Shown: positions 55,024-64,000 of the stretch, one piece after another
Layout: each line of letters begins with the position of its first letter
Position numbering within the stretch: position 1 is the first letter of the stretch
NCBI RefSeq assembly: GCF_000234665.1
Contig: NC_018324.1
Span: 2,798,944 to 2,862,943 of the forward strand
Reading direction: 5' to 3'
DNA: 64,000 nt
Origin: Leishmania mexicana MHOM/GT/2001/U1103
Taxonomy: Eukaryota > Euglenozoa > Kinetoplastea > Trypanosomatida > Trypanosomatidae
The notes under the pieces: model-generated
Database searches by the model: none
What the model was told of the DNA's origin: nothing
What the model saw: only the letters and a program-made list of their open reading frames with translations
Made by a program: the position numbers and the translations under genes

Positions 55024-58000
55024 ATGTCCTATGGCAACAGTAGCGAAACAGCTCCTATGTCGTCTTTGGCTTCTCCGTTGCCCTCCTCTCACGCGCATGC
55101 GACGGACACTGACTCAACAGCGACTGCACGTCGACGAAAAGGCGATGCGGCTGATGGGCCATTGGTGGTGAGTGGCGGTGGCGCCACGCGCCAGTCGATG
55201 ACGCCGTATGAGCCGGCTGCGTCTCTGGCCTCCGCCTCGTCTGACCCAAAACCCTTTCTTTGGCAGCGCCGCCTGCCCTCCATCCTTCTTGACTGCTGGG
55301 AGTTCCGCAAGCTGGCCGCGGAGGGGTCGGTTCTCGCGAACGCCATGGTCTCGTATGACGTCGACGGCGACGGACTCGAGGAGGTGATTGTGGGCACAAC
55401 GGAGGGCCTGTTGTGCGTCGTAAAGCCAGACCACCGCGAACCGCTCTTCCTGCGCGTGCTGGCGGCGACCATCTCCGTAGTGCTGTACACACCCATTCAG
55501 AGCCGCCTCGTCCTCGTCACCCTTGAAGGGCAGTGCGAGGTCATTGACCACTTCCTGAAGCCGACCCAGCAACAGCAGGCAGGCAGTGAGCCCGCCAACA
55601 TGAACGCGACCTCGTCCACGGAGGGTGGTGATGGTCGCGCTGCAAGCGTGGGGGGGCCGCTGTATCAGCGAACCGACAGCACCAGCTCACTGCCGCGCGC
55701 TTCACCGCCTCTTAACGGCGGTGCTAGGACAGCCGGAGGTGCTCGCGCCGGCGGAGGAGGCACCACCACCACTCCGCGCCCCGCAGGTAGGTCCTGGAGT
55801 CCTGAAGGCGCCATGCCCACCTGCGTCTTTCATGTGCCGTCCAACTGCCTCTGCGCAGACCTCTCACCGGACAGAGACGCCGACCTTGTCTTTCTCGGCT
55901 CTTACGATCGACGCTTCTACGTGTACTCCATCACCAATGGCTCGTGTCTGGTCTCCCTGTTTGTGCACGACCCCATTACCTCAGTGAAGGCGTTCGCGAT
56001 TCCGACGTCCGCTGCAGACGCGCACCCGACCACCACCTTGTCGTCCTACACCTCCTGCGACAAGCGAGCCTCTAATCGGGCAAGCAGATGCGGGAGCACA
56101 ACGGGGTCGCAGAGAACACGCGCTAGCAGCAGCCCCGGCACCGGTGCCTCGATACTGGTCGACTTCCCGCACGAAATGGAAACGACGCCAGAGAAGCTGG
56201 AAAAGGCCTCTGCGTTATCCTATATTGCGCTCGTGTTTATTTCTACCCCGACGCACCTCATCCTCCTCCCTGCCGGGCCGGGCGATATCCAGCGATGGCG
56301 CAAGCTGCAGCCCAAGTCAGCGCACCTGCCCTTGACAGTGCAGCTCCGTAGCGACGATCAACCACTAACGCTGCATCAATCACAGCATTCAAAGCTGCAC
56401 CAAGCACAACACAAGCACCCTCGTCGACGCTCCTCGTTGAGCAGTGGCAGGGGAACAGCAAGCACGGGCGCGGCTTTGGCGACGTCGGCCACTGTGCGTC
56501 TTCGCAGTGGCGGCAGCCACCCGTTTGAGGGCAAGAGTGGCGTCCCGCCTCATACGACGCGCGCGGCGTCGGCTAGCTCGCCCGGTCTCCGGCAGCCTCT
56601 GTCAATGTCTGCGGACACCGGTTTCGGAGGCGTTCTGGCGGGTAGTGCCCCGGGAGGGAAAGCCTCCAGTCGCCCAGGGCGACTTGATGCCGTCACGACA
56701 GATCGCCGGTGCGACAGCGCTGCTGTGCTGACGGGAGGAGCGCATCACACTTCAGCTGTCTCAGTGCCAGCCACGATGACAGCCGCAGCAGTACCAGCCG
56801 GTGCGGCTACCGGTTTGCCACTGAGCAGCAGTCAGCTGCGCCGCCTCACTCGCAGGCACGCCATCCAAGGAGCGGAGATGGGTCGGCCAGTTCTCGTAAA
56901 GCCTCTGTGGGCACTGCACATTGGGCGTCATGCACTCGACGTGCCCCTGCTTCAGACATTGGTGAGTTCCGACGGCCACGTAAGCAACCGCTTTGTGTCA
57001 GCTACAGCCGCAGCAGGGTCACCGCCGCCTTCGGTTGCCGGTGCCATCGCGCAGGAGGCTGCTCCAGGCACCGCTACCGGCAACCCATCCGCGCGTCAAC
57101 CTTACGGAGGCGGACGATCCTCCATCATGTCCATACAGGACTCTGTGGGTGGTACGACAACGAGCCAGCGCGCCGAGAACTCATCGGTTTTCTACCTCAG
57201 CTTGTCATCGTCCACATCAACGCTACAAGGGGGCACCGCTGTCAGCAACAAGTCCTGCAACAGCGTTGTCCAGCGCAGAGGCACAGTGGCCGGGTCGGCT
57301 GAACTTTGGCATCGCAGCGTCAATGGCCAGAGCTGTGACGGTGGTGAGGACACAGAGGCCTCCAACGCAACCCCAACACTCTCTTCCATGAGTGTGGCAA
57401 CCGCGCAGAACATTCAGCGGTCGAGTTTGCGCACTCCAACGCATTCCCTCCCACAGCGACTGCGGCAGTGTAGCCCAAACGACAGCAGTGATGACGACGG
57501 ACCGGCAGTGGGTGGCCGGCGCTGCAGCAGCGGCGACGATGAAGACGCCGGGCTACTGAGCGACGACGGAACTCTCAGCTATGTGGGAGGCGCCGCCCCG
57601 GTGATGGGCGCGGGCGACATGGCGGAAAGGGCGCGTAAAGAGAACGACAATGGCGACGGGGACTACGGAACGGCGACCGATGAAGACTTCGGGCTCGACA
57701 GGTCAGGCGCCAGTACCGCGCGAAGCTACAGCAGCGGCAGTGATGGTAGTGGCCACAGCTCAAGCGGCGAAGCTGACGAGGGCATTGCGAATGGTGGGCG
57801 TCGAGCACTGACTAGCAGTTCGATGCGTCACGCGCGACATCATCACCACCACGGCACAGACACTGCCGAGCCGGCGTTGTTGGCGCGCAGTCTGTCCCAC
57901 AGGCGAGCGGAGAGCGCGCCGAAGATACTGCTGCGCCGCACTAGAATCGCAGACGGTGCCAACAACGGAAGCGGCAACGCCGGCGGAGTGGGGCTGCTGG

Positions 58001-59895
58001 AAATCCCTGCCCTAACGAAGGCAGCCGCGCACGTGTCTCTGCTGGACCTCACAGAGCAGAAAAGCGAGCGTCGCGCGCGTCAGCGCCATCGATGGGCGGC
58101 CGCGAGAGGACATGGCGAGAGGGGCAGTCGTAGGCCATCGCGTGACCGTCACACACAGATGCCCGTTTCTCGGCAGCAGTACGCACAACAGCACCAGTCG
58201 GCACACGGCACGTCTCATCCTCTAGCCGCTGCCGCATCAGCTCCAGTCGGCGCGGAGGTGCGACTTCCCACCTCCGTTGATGTGGCAGTGGGGGCGTCGC
58301 AGGTCGCGGTGGCTCTCAGCTGCGAGGACGGCCTCGCGCTGGAGCTGCGCTTTTCGATTGTACGTCTCTCCTCCCTCTCAAAATGCGAGCGGCGTCTGCC
58401 ATACGGGACAGTTCGGCTGTACAACATGCAAAATCCGCGAGGCTTGCACACCAAGGCAAGCGCGGTCCTTCCCGCGAGCCGCGCTGCCACTAAAGGTCCC
58501 AGGTCGGGGGGTGAAGTCCCCGCTCGCGAGAGTGGTGGCGGCTCCACCACGCGTCCCGCCTCATTTTCGACATCGCCGGAGGATGTGCGCTTGCTTCAGC
58601 CGCATCGCAGCCACGGCTCAAAACGGCGGCAGCTACAACGAAAGGGTGCATCGCCGGTGACGTACAACATATATTTGCCAACACCAACCACGGGGCAGGT
58701 GGGGACAGCAGCGGCGCTGTCGTCACTGTCTCATATCTCCGGCTTATCTTTCACATCCACACATCAACGGCAGGGCAGTCGGAGCGGCCGCCGCGGATGC
58801 GGTGACGCAGGCGGTGCTCTGGCAGCGACTGCAGCACTAAGCACCCCTCCGGTCACCAATGTCGCTGGTGCTGCAGGAGCGTCGTCGGTGCAAGACGACA
58901 CAGCGTGCTCTGTATCAGCCACACTGAACCATCCTCTAGGGGTGTCGGCTGGCGATGCACCCATGCTTGACGCGGACGGCGGAGCCGGCAGAAACAGCCG
59001 TGGCGCGTATGTCCAGCACTACGGGGAGGATGCCCTTGTGCTGCGCGCTCAGTGTCTCTGGGCGGCGCGCCTCAGCGATAGCCCTCTCGTGCAACGTTCT
59101 CGCGTGTTCAGGGTTCGTGATCACCACCTCGATAACGCGTTTTGCACGGTGTTCGTCGCCGCCAACGGTACCTGTTTTGCCGTTGACGGTGACACCTTGT
59201 CCGTCGTGGAGTGCTGCATCAAGGAGGACTGCAGCTCCTTCACGCTGATGGTTGGGCCGCTGTCCACGACGCCAATGCTGCCGGCGAGCGCGACGACGCT
59301 GCAGGAGTCACTCACGGACGCGTCCGCTTGGGCCAAAGATGGGGCGGCGAACGGCGTGTCCGCGACCACGATGAGCTTCAATGGTCTCCGCGGCGCAGTG
59401 GGGCGCACGATATCCTGTGTTTGTGTCGGCCTTGATGAGCTGTGCGTGTACTCGGTCGGGGAGGCGAATCAGCTGTGGGGGCACCGCGACTGCCCCACTA
59501 GTGTGCCTGTTACCTCTGGCCCCAACGAGCCGATCTCGCTTCTCTCACGGTGCTTGCCGGACAAGAGCTGCGCGCGTATGGCGGAGGCTTCCGATGCCCC
59601 TACTGGTGAAGCGGGCCAGGAAATGGATATCCATGCGGGGTGCTCTCTAGCCTCCATGGACTCGGAAGAGCAAGCGCTGCTGCGTCAACTCGCCATGCGA
59701 CTCCGTCAGCATGAGCAATACGTGAGCCCCCCCTCCCACCATGACAGGGGTACGGGTGCTGGCGCTGCCTCTGAAGGGAAGCATGCGATCGAGACCGATA
59801 AAGAGGTGCTCATGCGCGTGAAGAAACTGCTGCTCTACGACTACTCGGCGCAAGAGTGGGAGAGGCTGCAGTGGCTTGAGCATACCCTGACGTAA
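55024..59895 (+). CDS. ITFG2-like FG-GAP propeller protein with a giant disordered middle
   Basis: 1623 aa, ATG at 55024. Folded parts sit at the ends. Near residues 105-180, ANAMVSYDVDGDGLEEVIVG is an FG-GAP/Ca-type repeat (D-x-D-x-D-G), followed by LLCVVKPDHREPLFLRVL. Near 262-310, CVFHVPSNCLCADLSPDRDA leads into DLVFLGSYDRRFYVYS, closely parallel to the human ITFG2 segment that follows its first propeller part. Later, LVLRAQCLWAARLSDSP and FCTVFVAANGTCFAVDGD (about 1340-1395) look like more propeller blades. Between about 480 and 1310 the sequence is low-complexity Ser/Ala/Gly/Thr/Arg with poly-His. ITFG2 is part of KICSTOR, which tethers the mTORC1 regulator GATOR1 to lysosomes in animals. 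Orthology is an inference from these blocks and could be only a shared fold. Confidence 0.62.
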   Translation: MSYGNSSETAPMSSLASPLPSSHAHATDTDSTATARRRKGDAADGPLVVSGGGATRQSMTPYEPAASLASASSDPKPFLWQRRLPSILLDCWEFRKLAAEGSVLANAMVSYDVDGDGLEEVIVGTTEGLLCVVKPDHREPLFLRVLAATISVVLYTPIQSRLVLVTLEGQCEVIDHFLKPTQQQQAGSEPANMNATSSTEGGDGRAASVGGPLYQRTDSTSSLPRASPPLNGGARTAGGARAGGGGTTTTPRPAGRSWSPEGAMPTCVFHVPSNCLCADLSPDRDADLVFLGSYDRRFYVYSITNGSCLVSLFVHDPITSVKAFAIPTSAADAHPTTTLSSYTSCDKRASNRASRCGSTTGSQRTRASSSPGTGASILVDFPHEMETTPEKLEKASALSYIALVFISTPTHLILLPAGPGDIQRWRKLQPKSAHLPLTVQLRSDDQPLTLHQSQHSKLHQAQHKHPRRRSSLSSGRGTASTGAALATSATVRLRSGGSHPFEGKSGVPPHTTRAASASSPGLRQPLSMSADTGFGGVLAGSAPGGKASSRPGRLDAVTTDRRCDSAAVLTGGAHHTSAVSVPATMTAAAVPAGAATGLPLSSSQLRRLTRRHAIQGAEMGRPVLVKPLWALHIGRHALDVPLLQTLVSSDGHVSNRFVSATAAAGSPPPSVAGAIAQEAAPGTATGNPSARQPYGGGRSSIMSIQDSVGGTTTSQRAENSSVFYLSLSSSTSTLQGGTAVSNKSCNSVVQRRGTVAGSAELWHRSVNGQSCDGGEDTEASNATPTLSSMSVATAQNIQRSSLRTPTHSLPQRLRQCSPNDSSDDDGPAVGGRRCSSGDDEDAGLLSDDGTLSYVGGAAPVMGAGDMAERARKENDNGDGDYGTATDEDFGLDRSGASTARSYSSGSDGSGHSSSGEADEGIANGGRRALTSSSMRHARHHHHHGTDTAEPALLARSLSHRRAESAPKILLRRTRIADGANNGSGNAGGVGLLEIPALTKAAAHVSLLDLTEQKSERRARQRHRWAAARGHGERGSRRPSRDRHTQMPVSRQQYAQQHQSAHGTSHPLAAAASAPVGAEVRLPTSVDVAVGASQVAVALSCEDGLALELRFSIVRLSSLSKCERRLPYGTVRLYNMQNPRGLHTKASAVLPASRAATKGPRSGGEVPARESGGGSTTRPASFSTSPEDVRLLQPHRSHGSKRRQLQRKGASPVTYNIYLPTPTTGQVGTAAALSSLSHISGLSFTSTHQRQGSRSGRRGCGDAGGALAATAALSTPPVTNVAGAAGASSVQDDTACSVSATLNHPLGVSAGDAPMLDADGGAGRNSRGAYVQHYGEDALVLRAQCLWAARLSDSPLVQRSRVFRVRDHHLDNAFCTVFVAANGTCFAVDGDTLSVVECCIKEDCSSFTLMVGPLSTTPMLPASATTLQESLTDASAWAKDGAANGVSATTMSFNGLRGAVGRTISCVCVGLDELCVYSVGEANQLWGHRDCPTSVPVTSGPNEPISLLSRCLPDKSCARMAEASDAPTGEAGQEMDIHAGCSLASMDSEEQALLRQLAMRLRQHEQYVSPPSHHDRGTGAGAASEGKHAIETDKEVLMRVKKLLLYDYSAQEWERLQWLEHTLT

Positions 59896-61538
59896 GTCTC
59901 TCCGTGCTTGGAGGTCTTCGAAGGTGTGTGTGTGTGTGTACTGCAAGCCGTTTTTGTTGTTGTTGCCTGCGCGGCAAACCTCATGTGTGCGCGTGTGGCG
60001 CAATCCACCGCGTGAGCGAAGACAAGCAGCGTCACTGGGAGACAAAAAGAAAAGGAGACAGCCACGGTGTGTGAATGCCGTTATGGTGGTGCTAGTAGCT
60101 GCGCCACCACCACCACCACCACCCCCCTCCCCCATCTCCTCCCTCTGTGCAGAAGCCGCTCGTCGAATAACTGAAAGAGTGGGAGAATGGAAAGGGCATC
60201 GCTCGTTGACAGCGAAGCGCACCTTTTGCCACGAAGCGCATGAAGGCTGCGGGGTGGGGAGGCAGCGCTGCAGGGATGAATGACCAGCGAGAGATGAATC
60301 ACAGCGGAAGAGGAAGGTGAGGAGGGGGGCCTCGTGTGTTTTCGCCTTCGATGCCCTCTTCGTCTCTCTGCCCTCCCCCCTCATTGCCTGCCTCATGATA
60401 GCGCCTTCGTCGCTCTTTCCCTCCCCCGCCCCCAAATCTCCTTCTCCCTGCGCATCTGCGTTATAATATGCCTTTCCTCTTGCCGTACGTGGCCTCTCCT
60501 GCTGCTCTCCTGCTCCGATTTTCCTTCTGCGGTGGCGGCCACTGCGATGGATGTCCCACCTCCCTCCGACACTCACGCAATATGCACATACGCATCCACA
60601 GCTGCAGCAGAAGTCCACCCTCACCCCCTTCCTCAACGGGAAAAGAGCTTCCTCGGGGGAGTTACATGTATATATATATATATAAACAGATAGACGCAAG
60701 TGCATCCGTACGCCGCATCCAACGCTGGCAGCCTCCTCACCCACGCAAGCACGGTCAGGGAAAGCAACAACGGCACACCACACACACGCCTCTGCAACTC
60801 ATAGACTTAGAAGCCGCATACACACTCATAGGGCCACTCAGGCGCGCGCGCACCCACCCTTCCCCTGCTCGCAGCCACAAAGGCCTTGTTAGTCCGTTTC
60901 TTTCCCGTAAGGTGAAAAGCTGCGCGTGCATTTCAAGTGTGGCACCAAGGCCGCCGGGCTCACCACCACCACCCCCTCCCTTTTGTGACTTGCTGCTGGT
61001 ACTGCGGTTATCGTGGCGTAGGGCGGCGTTTCTTGGGCGATATTAAATGTTGTTTTTTTCGTGGGGGGTGCTTCCGCCTTTTTGCATCTTCTCTGTTCTC
61101 TTCTCATCCGCTCGGCAGTACATGAGCTTCTTCCCCACCATCCCCACCCCCACCACCACTGCAACCAGAGCCGTCTCTCCCGCTCCCATCGTTGCTCATG
61201 TACGCTTTGTTATTTTTTCTTCCGCTGCTCCCTGCAGATCCTGTTGCATTGGTTTACTGGTTTTGTTCGCCTTGTGACTTGTGAAGCAGAGCCGCCGTCT
61301 CCTCTCTCCTCTCACCGCCCCCCCCCCCCCCACACACACACATACATACACGCACACGCGCATTCTCTCCCTGAACTGGCACCAGAGGCTGGGGCGACAT
61401 CACACGCGCACAGTGCCTGTGGATGCATTCCGCAGCGTCTGGGCGAAGACGTCTCCATACAGACACTCCAGCACGTGGCCGTACCTGCCGCGAAAACACA
61501 CAAAACGGGCAACGATAAACCCGCTCGCTGTCGTGCAA
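59896..61538 (+). other. Intergenic spacer with microsatellites
   Basis: Contains TG tract 59923-59938, TA tract near 60668-60682, and a C-run of 14 at 61318-61331 directly followed by CA repeats to 61341. The first AG after them is at 61384-61385, a plausible acceptor 153 nt before the next ATG. No other gene is supported. Confidence 0.55.
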
Positions 61539-64000
61539 ATGCTGCGACAAGCATTGGCACCGCTGGATGTAAATAGGGCCTCCATCTCGCACGACCCACT
61601 CTCAGCAGCACCGCACAGGACCAGAGGCGGTGGTGGTAGCTGCACGACCAGCGCTGTGGCTGGCATCACGGATGGAGGCGCAGGTGTCTCGCAGCACCTG
61701 GAATTTGCCAAGCACGGCCACCACACTCCGAAACGCAACAAGCGTCAGCCCCCGTCGCCATCTCCGTCCAGTAAGGCTTCTGCGCTTGTGCAGACCATTA
61801 GGAAACAGCAGGTGGGCCAGGCGAGGGAGATGCATGTGCCCGTCTTGGACGGCATATCGCCCCACACGGATGCCACCCGGGTCTCCACCGAGGAACACGT
61901 GGGGCTCAACTGCAGAGCAGCCCACATGCCAGTGCCGCATGACATCATAGCATCTCCTCTTTCGGCCACGTCTGCAACGCCGTCACCTCATTCAGCAAGG
62001 GACACCGAGGTCGAAGATATCAATCCTCATCCTAGTGCGACTGCAGCCCCTTGCAAATCAAGCGCGACCGTGATGGTGACCGCGGCGCACCCACCACCCT
62101 CTAACAGGCTGAACGCGCCGTCGCGTCGCTCATCAATGGCGCGGCTGCGACAGCAAGTCAAGGCGCAGCTGAAGAACGTAGACGTTGCTGAGCCCACCGA
62201 TGACACGTCCCTGCCCTCGGCATGTGATTCTGATGCCGTTGCTGCGGTGCTTCAAAACGGAGCAGCACAAGGAGAGGAGATGGAAGAACAGCAACAGCTG
62301 CTCTTCCATCAGCCAGCATTACCGAGCACTCTCCTCGCCTTCTCGACGTCGACGGAGGTCGCATCGCTCAAGGGAAGCAGAATGGTCACAGAAGCGCTCG
62401 CCACGTCGGCGGTGCCCTCAGTCTGCGCCGCGAAAGTGCTGCCGCACGGCCTGCAGTCCCCCAGCGCCATCACAGACGTCGGTGCAGCACCACTCGACTG
62501 CTCAGGGCTGGACACTGAGAAGAGTGAACCCGTGAGCAATGTCAGCCCTGCACGACATCACTATCAGCAGCAGCAGAAGAAGCGCTCTGCCTCGTTGCTC
62601 AAACAGCGAACCGACGGAGCTGCTTCGAGTCACATTAGAGGTGTGCTGCAGCCGAATGCCCCTCTTCACGCGCTGCAGTTTGTGTCTTGCACTCCAGCGA
62701 ACACCGTCGAGTCACCATCACTGTTAAGCCGCAGCGAAGAGCCGCATCACCTGCCCAGCCCGCACCAATGTCACAGCCTCCGCGTCGACAGCGAAGAGAG
62801 CGCTGACGCGAACTTTCGACCGGGCAGCAGAGCGAACAGAGAATCTGGCGGCACTGTCGCCCTACGCAGCCGGCCAGCGCGCACTGCAAAGGCAGTTGCC
62901 GGTAATCGCCCCTCCACCTCTTCGCCGGTGGTGAGTGACTACGAGCTGCCATCACTGATCGTGTGCCCCTTCGCCTTCACGGGCTGCTGCGCCGATGGCG
63001 TCCACAGGAGCGCCGACCTGCACAAAGGCTCCACGCTGCACCATCACCTCATGGCCGTTACAAAGTGTGTGCAGCGGATGCGGGTGCGCCAGCAGGAGCT
63101 CGAGCGGCTGGTGCGCGGGCTGCAGCAGCAGGTGCAGACGCAGGCGCTGATGCTTCGTGAGACGAGAGAGATGGAAAGGGCTCGGCAGCGCCCTACTGCG
63201 AGCCCCAGCGTTCTGATCAGCTCACGGGGATCGTCGCTGGACAGGCATCTTTGTCCCGCACCCACGCCGGTCGGTGGAACCCACGCGCCAAATGCGCACA
63301 AAGGCCGCAAGGCGCTCCCGCGCGACGTGAGCATTCGTGAGCCGCTTGTCACGGAATACGGCATGGGCGACGAAGGCGGTGACGGCGCTGGAAGCGACAC
63401 TGGTGGCGGCTCGCCCGGTCGACGCGCACAACCACCAAACAGCACTCAAATGCAGCACGGTGGGACCCACAGTGTTCGCAGAGGTGAGGGGGACAGGGAA
63501 AGTGCCGGACTGTACGCGCGTCAGGTGCACATGCGCACCTCAGCAGGACAACAACGGTTGGTTATGGTCGACGCTCCATCAAGTACGAGCGTATCACTGA
63601 CTCCTGTGTGGCGTGGGCCGCGGTCACTGGTGAGTGCTGGGACGGCGGCTGCAGCCCAAAAGACGACCGCTGCAGAGGTGCAGGGGCTCGGCGGCATGAT
63701 GGGACGTGCAACCGCAATGCAGCAGACTCAGCAAGAGCAACAGCAAGGTAGCGCAAACGGTGGGGAACAAGCACCGAGCTGTACTCCGCAGCAGAATAAT
63801 CTGTGGAGCGACGGTATCGAGGACCTCTCCAGTGCTTTAAGTGATGGGCTAGGCGATGATGATGGTGTCCAGGGGAAGCGCTGGATGCCAACATTGTCAG
63901 CGCTGCGACTCTCCAGTGCAGACAACGGCACCGAAAGCGGCTGCTCACCGGCACGGCACGGCAGGTGTGTTGCGGCGCCCTGCATGCACTACGGTGCCTA
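61539..64000 (+). CDS. TRAF-like zinc-finger/coiled-coil protein, 3' end outside the window
   Basis: Frame 3 is open from ATG 61539 to the last base, at least 820 residues, so the gene runs off the right edge. The start MLRQALAPLDVNRASISH is preceded by a polypyrimidine and CA stretch with an AG at 61384-61385. Upstream in-frame codons remain open but lack ATG. Most of the protein is disordered (Ser/Ala/Pro/His), with poly-Gln runs near residues 250 and 347. The only folded part is at about residues 474-545: CPFAFTGCCADGVHRSADLH, then STLHHHLMAVTKCVQRM, a C/H pattern reminiscent of TRAF-type zinc fingers. It leads into a coiled coil (RQQELERLVRGLQQQVQTQA) that probably dimerises the protein. 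No enzymatic domain is visible, and a scaffold role is inferred. Confidence 0.75.
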   Translation, partial: MLRQALAPLDVNRASISHDPLSAAPHRTRGGGGSCTTSAVAGITDGGAGVSQHLEFAKHGHHTPKRNKRQPPSPSPSSKASALVQTIRKQQVGQAREMHVPVLDGISPHTDATRVSTEEHVGLNCRAAHMPVPHDIIASPLSATSATPSPHSARDTEVEDINPHPSATAAPCKSSATVMVTAAHPPPSNRLNAPSRRSSMARLRQQVKAQLKNVDVAEPTDDTSLPSACDSDAVAAVLQNGAAQGEEMEEQQQLLFHQPALPSTLLAFSTSTEVASLKGSRMVTEALATSAVPSVCAAKVLPHGLQSPSAITDVGAAPLDCSGLDTEKSEPVSNVSPARHHYQQQQKKRSASLLKQRTDGAASSHIRGVLQPNAPLHALQFVSCTPANTVESPSLLSRSEEPHHLPSPHQCHSLRVDSEESADANFRPGSRANRESGGTVALRSRPARTAKAVAGNRPSTSSPVVSDYELPSLIVCPFAFTGCCADGVHRSADLHKGSTLHHHLMAVTKCVQRMRVRQQELERLVRGLQQQVQTQALMLRETREMERARQRPTASPSVLISSRGSSLDRHLCPAPTPVGGTHAPNAHKGRKALPRDVSIREPLVTEYGMGDEGGDGAGSDTGGGSPGRRAQPPNSTQMQHGGTHSVRRGEGDRESAGLYARQVHMRTSAGQQRLVMVDAPSSTSVSLTPVWRGPRSLVSAGTAAAAQKTTAAEVQGLGGMMGRATAMQQTQQEQQQGSANGGEQAPSCTPQQNNLWSDGIEDLSSALSDGLGDDDGVQGKRWMPTLSALRLSSADNGTESGCSPARHGRCVAAPCMHYGA

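Noticed and set aside
59647..60783. 378-codon open frame on the minus strand
   Set aside because: Overlaps the end of the ITFG2-like gene and the following spacer; low-complexity, no domain, and opposite to all other genes in the unit.
1..64000. CRISPR arrays, operons with bacterial ribosome-binding sites, or a bacterial origin
   Set aside because: No repeat-spacer structure and no bacterial gene organisation; CA/TG and CT tracts are ordinary trypanosomatid spacer features.

Overview
The window is nuclear DNA from a trypanosomatid, most likely a Leishmania or close relative. The evidence is GC-rich, intronless genes all on the + strand. They are separated by 0.7-2.5 kb spacers full of polypyrimidine tracts, AG splice acceptors and (CA)n/(TG)n microsatellites, with no sign of individual promoters. 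Two SIDER-like retroposon relics and one degenerate ingi/L1Tc-type element (DIRE-like) point the same way. The whole stretch reads as part of one polycistronic transcription unit, processed by trans-splicing and polyadenylation. The species cannot be named from sequence alone.

Layout, 1-24 kb: the 3' end of an unrecognised gene (2-691); an RRP8-type rRNA methyltransferase (1576-2691); a divergent FAD-dependent glycerol-3-phosphate dehydrogenase-like protein (4009-6390); a tandem gamma-glutamylcyclotransferase-like protein (7669-9120); a sense SIDER-like relic (about 9474-9799); a small frameshifted gene (10490-10782); TMEM231 (12408-13535); a delta/zeta-class tubulin (14423-16240); a PPR protein (17050-18657); an RPB12-like zinc ribbon (19380-19667); an LSD1-like zinc finger (20404-20640); and a CinA-like plus NMNAT-like fusion (21406-23070).

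Layout, 24-46 kb: mitoribosomal uS15m (24465-25754); a WW+MORN protein (26738-29638); a 144-aa basic orphan (30434-30868); an RWDD1/Gir2-like protein (31791-32489); a DnaJ-type protein without HPD (33513-35147); CTP synthase (36176-37966); an unusually long spacer; an 840-aa membrane orphan (40394-42916); an antisense SIDER-like relic (about 43279-43560); and a MORN protein (44619-45914).

Layout, 46-64 kb: a 100-N assembly gap (46040-46139) beside the DIRE-like relic (about 46330-48960), then an SMP-domain-like protein (49896-51743), a terminal uridylyltransferase-like enzyme (52752-53978), a 1623-aa ITFG2-like propeller protein (55024-59895), and a TRAF-like zinc-finger protein that runs off the right edge (61539-64000).

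As usual for trypanosomatids, neighbouring genes do not form pathways. Loose themes are cilium/basal body (TMEM231, delta/zeta tubulin, MORN proteins), mitochondrial gene expression (PPR, uS15m, possibly DnaJ and TUTase) and nucleotide metabolism (CTP synthase, NMNAT-like fusion). I found no convincing tRNA, rRNA, CRISPR array or minus-strand gene. The most notable items are the retroelement relics, the frameshifted small gene, and several proteins with unusual architecture or lost catalytic motifs.
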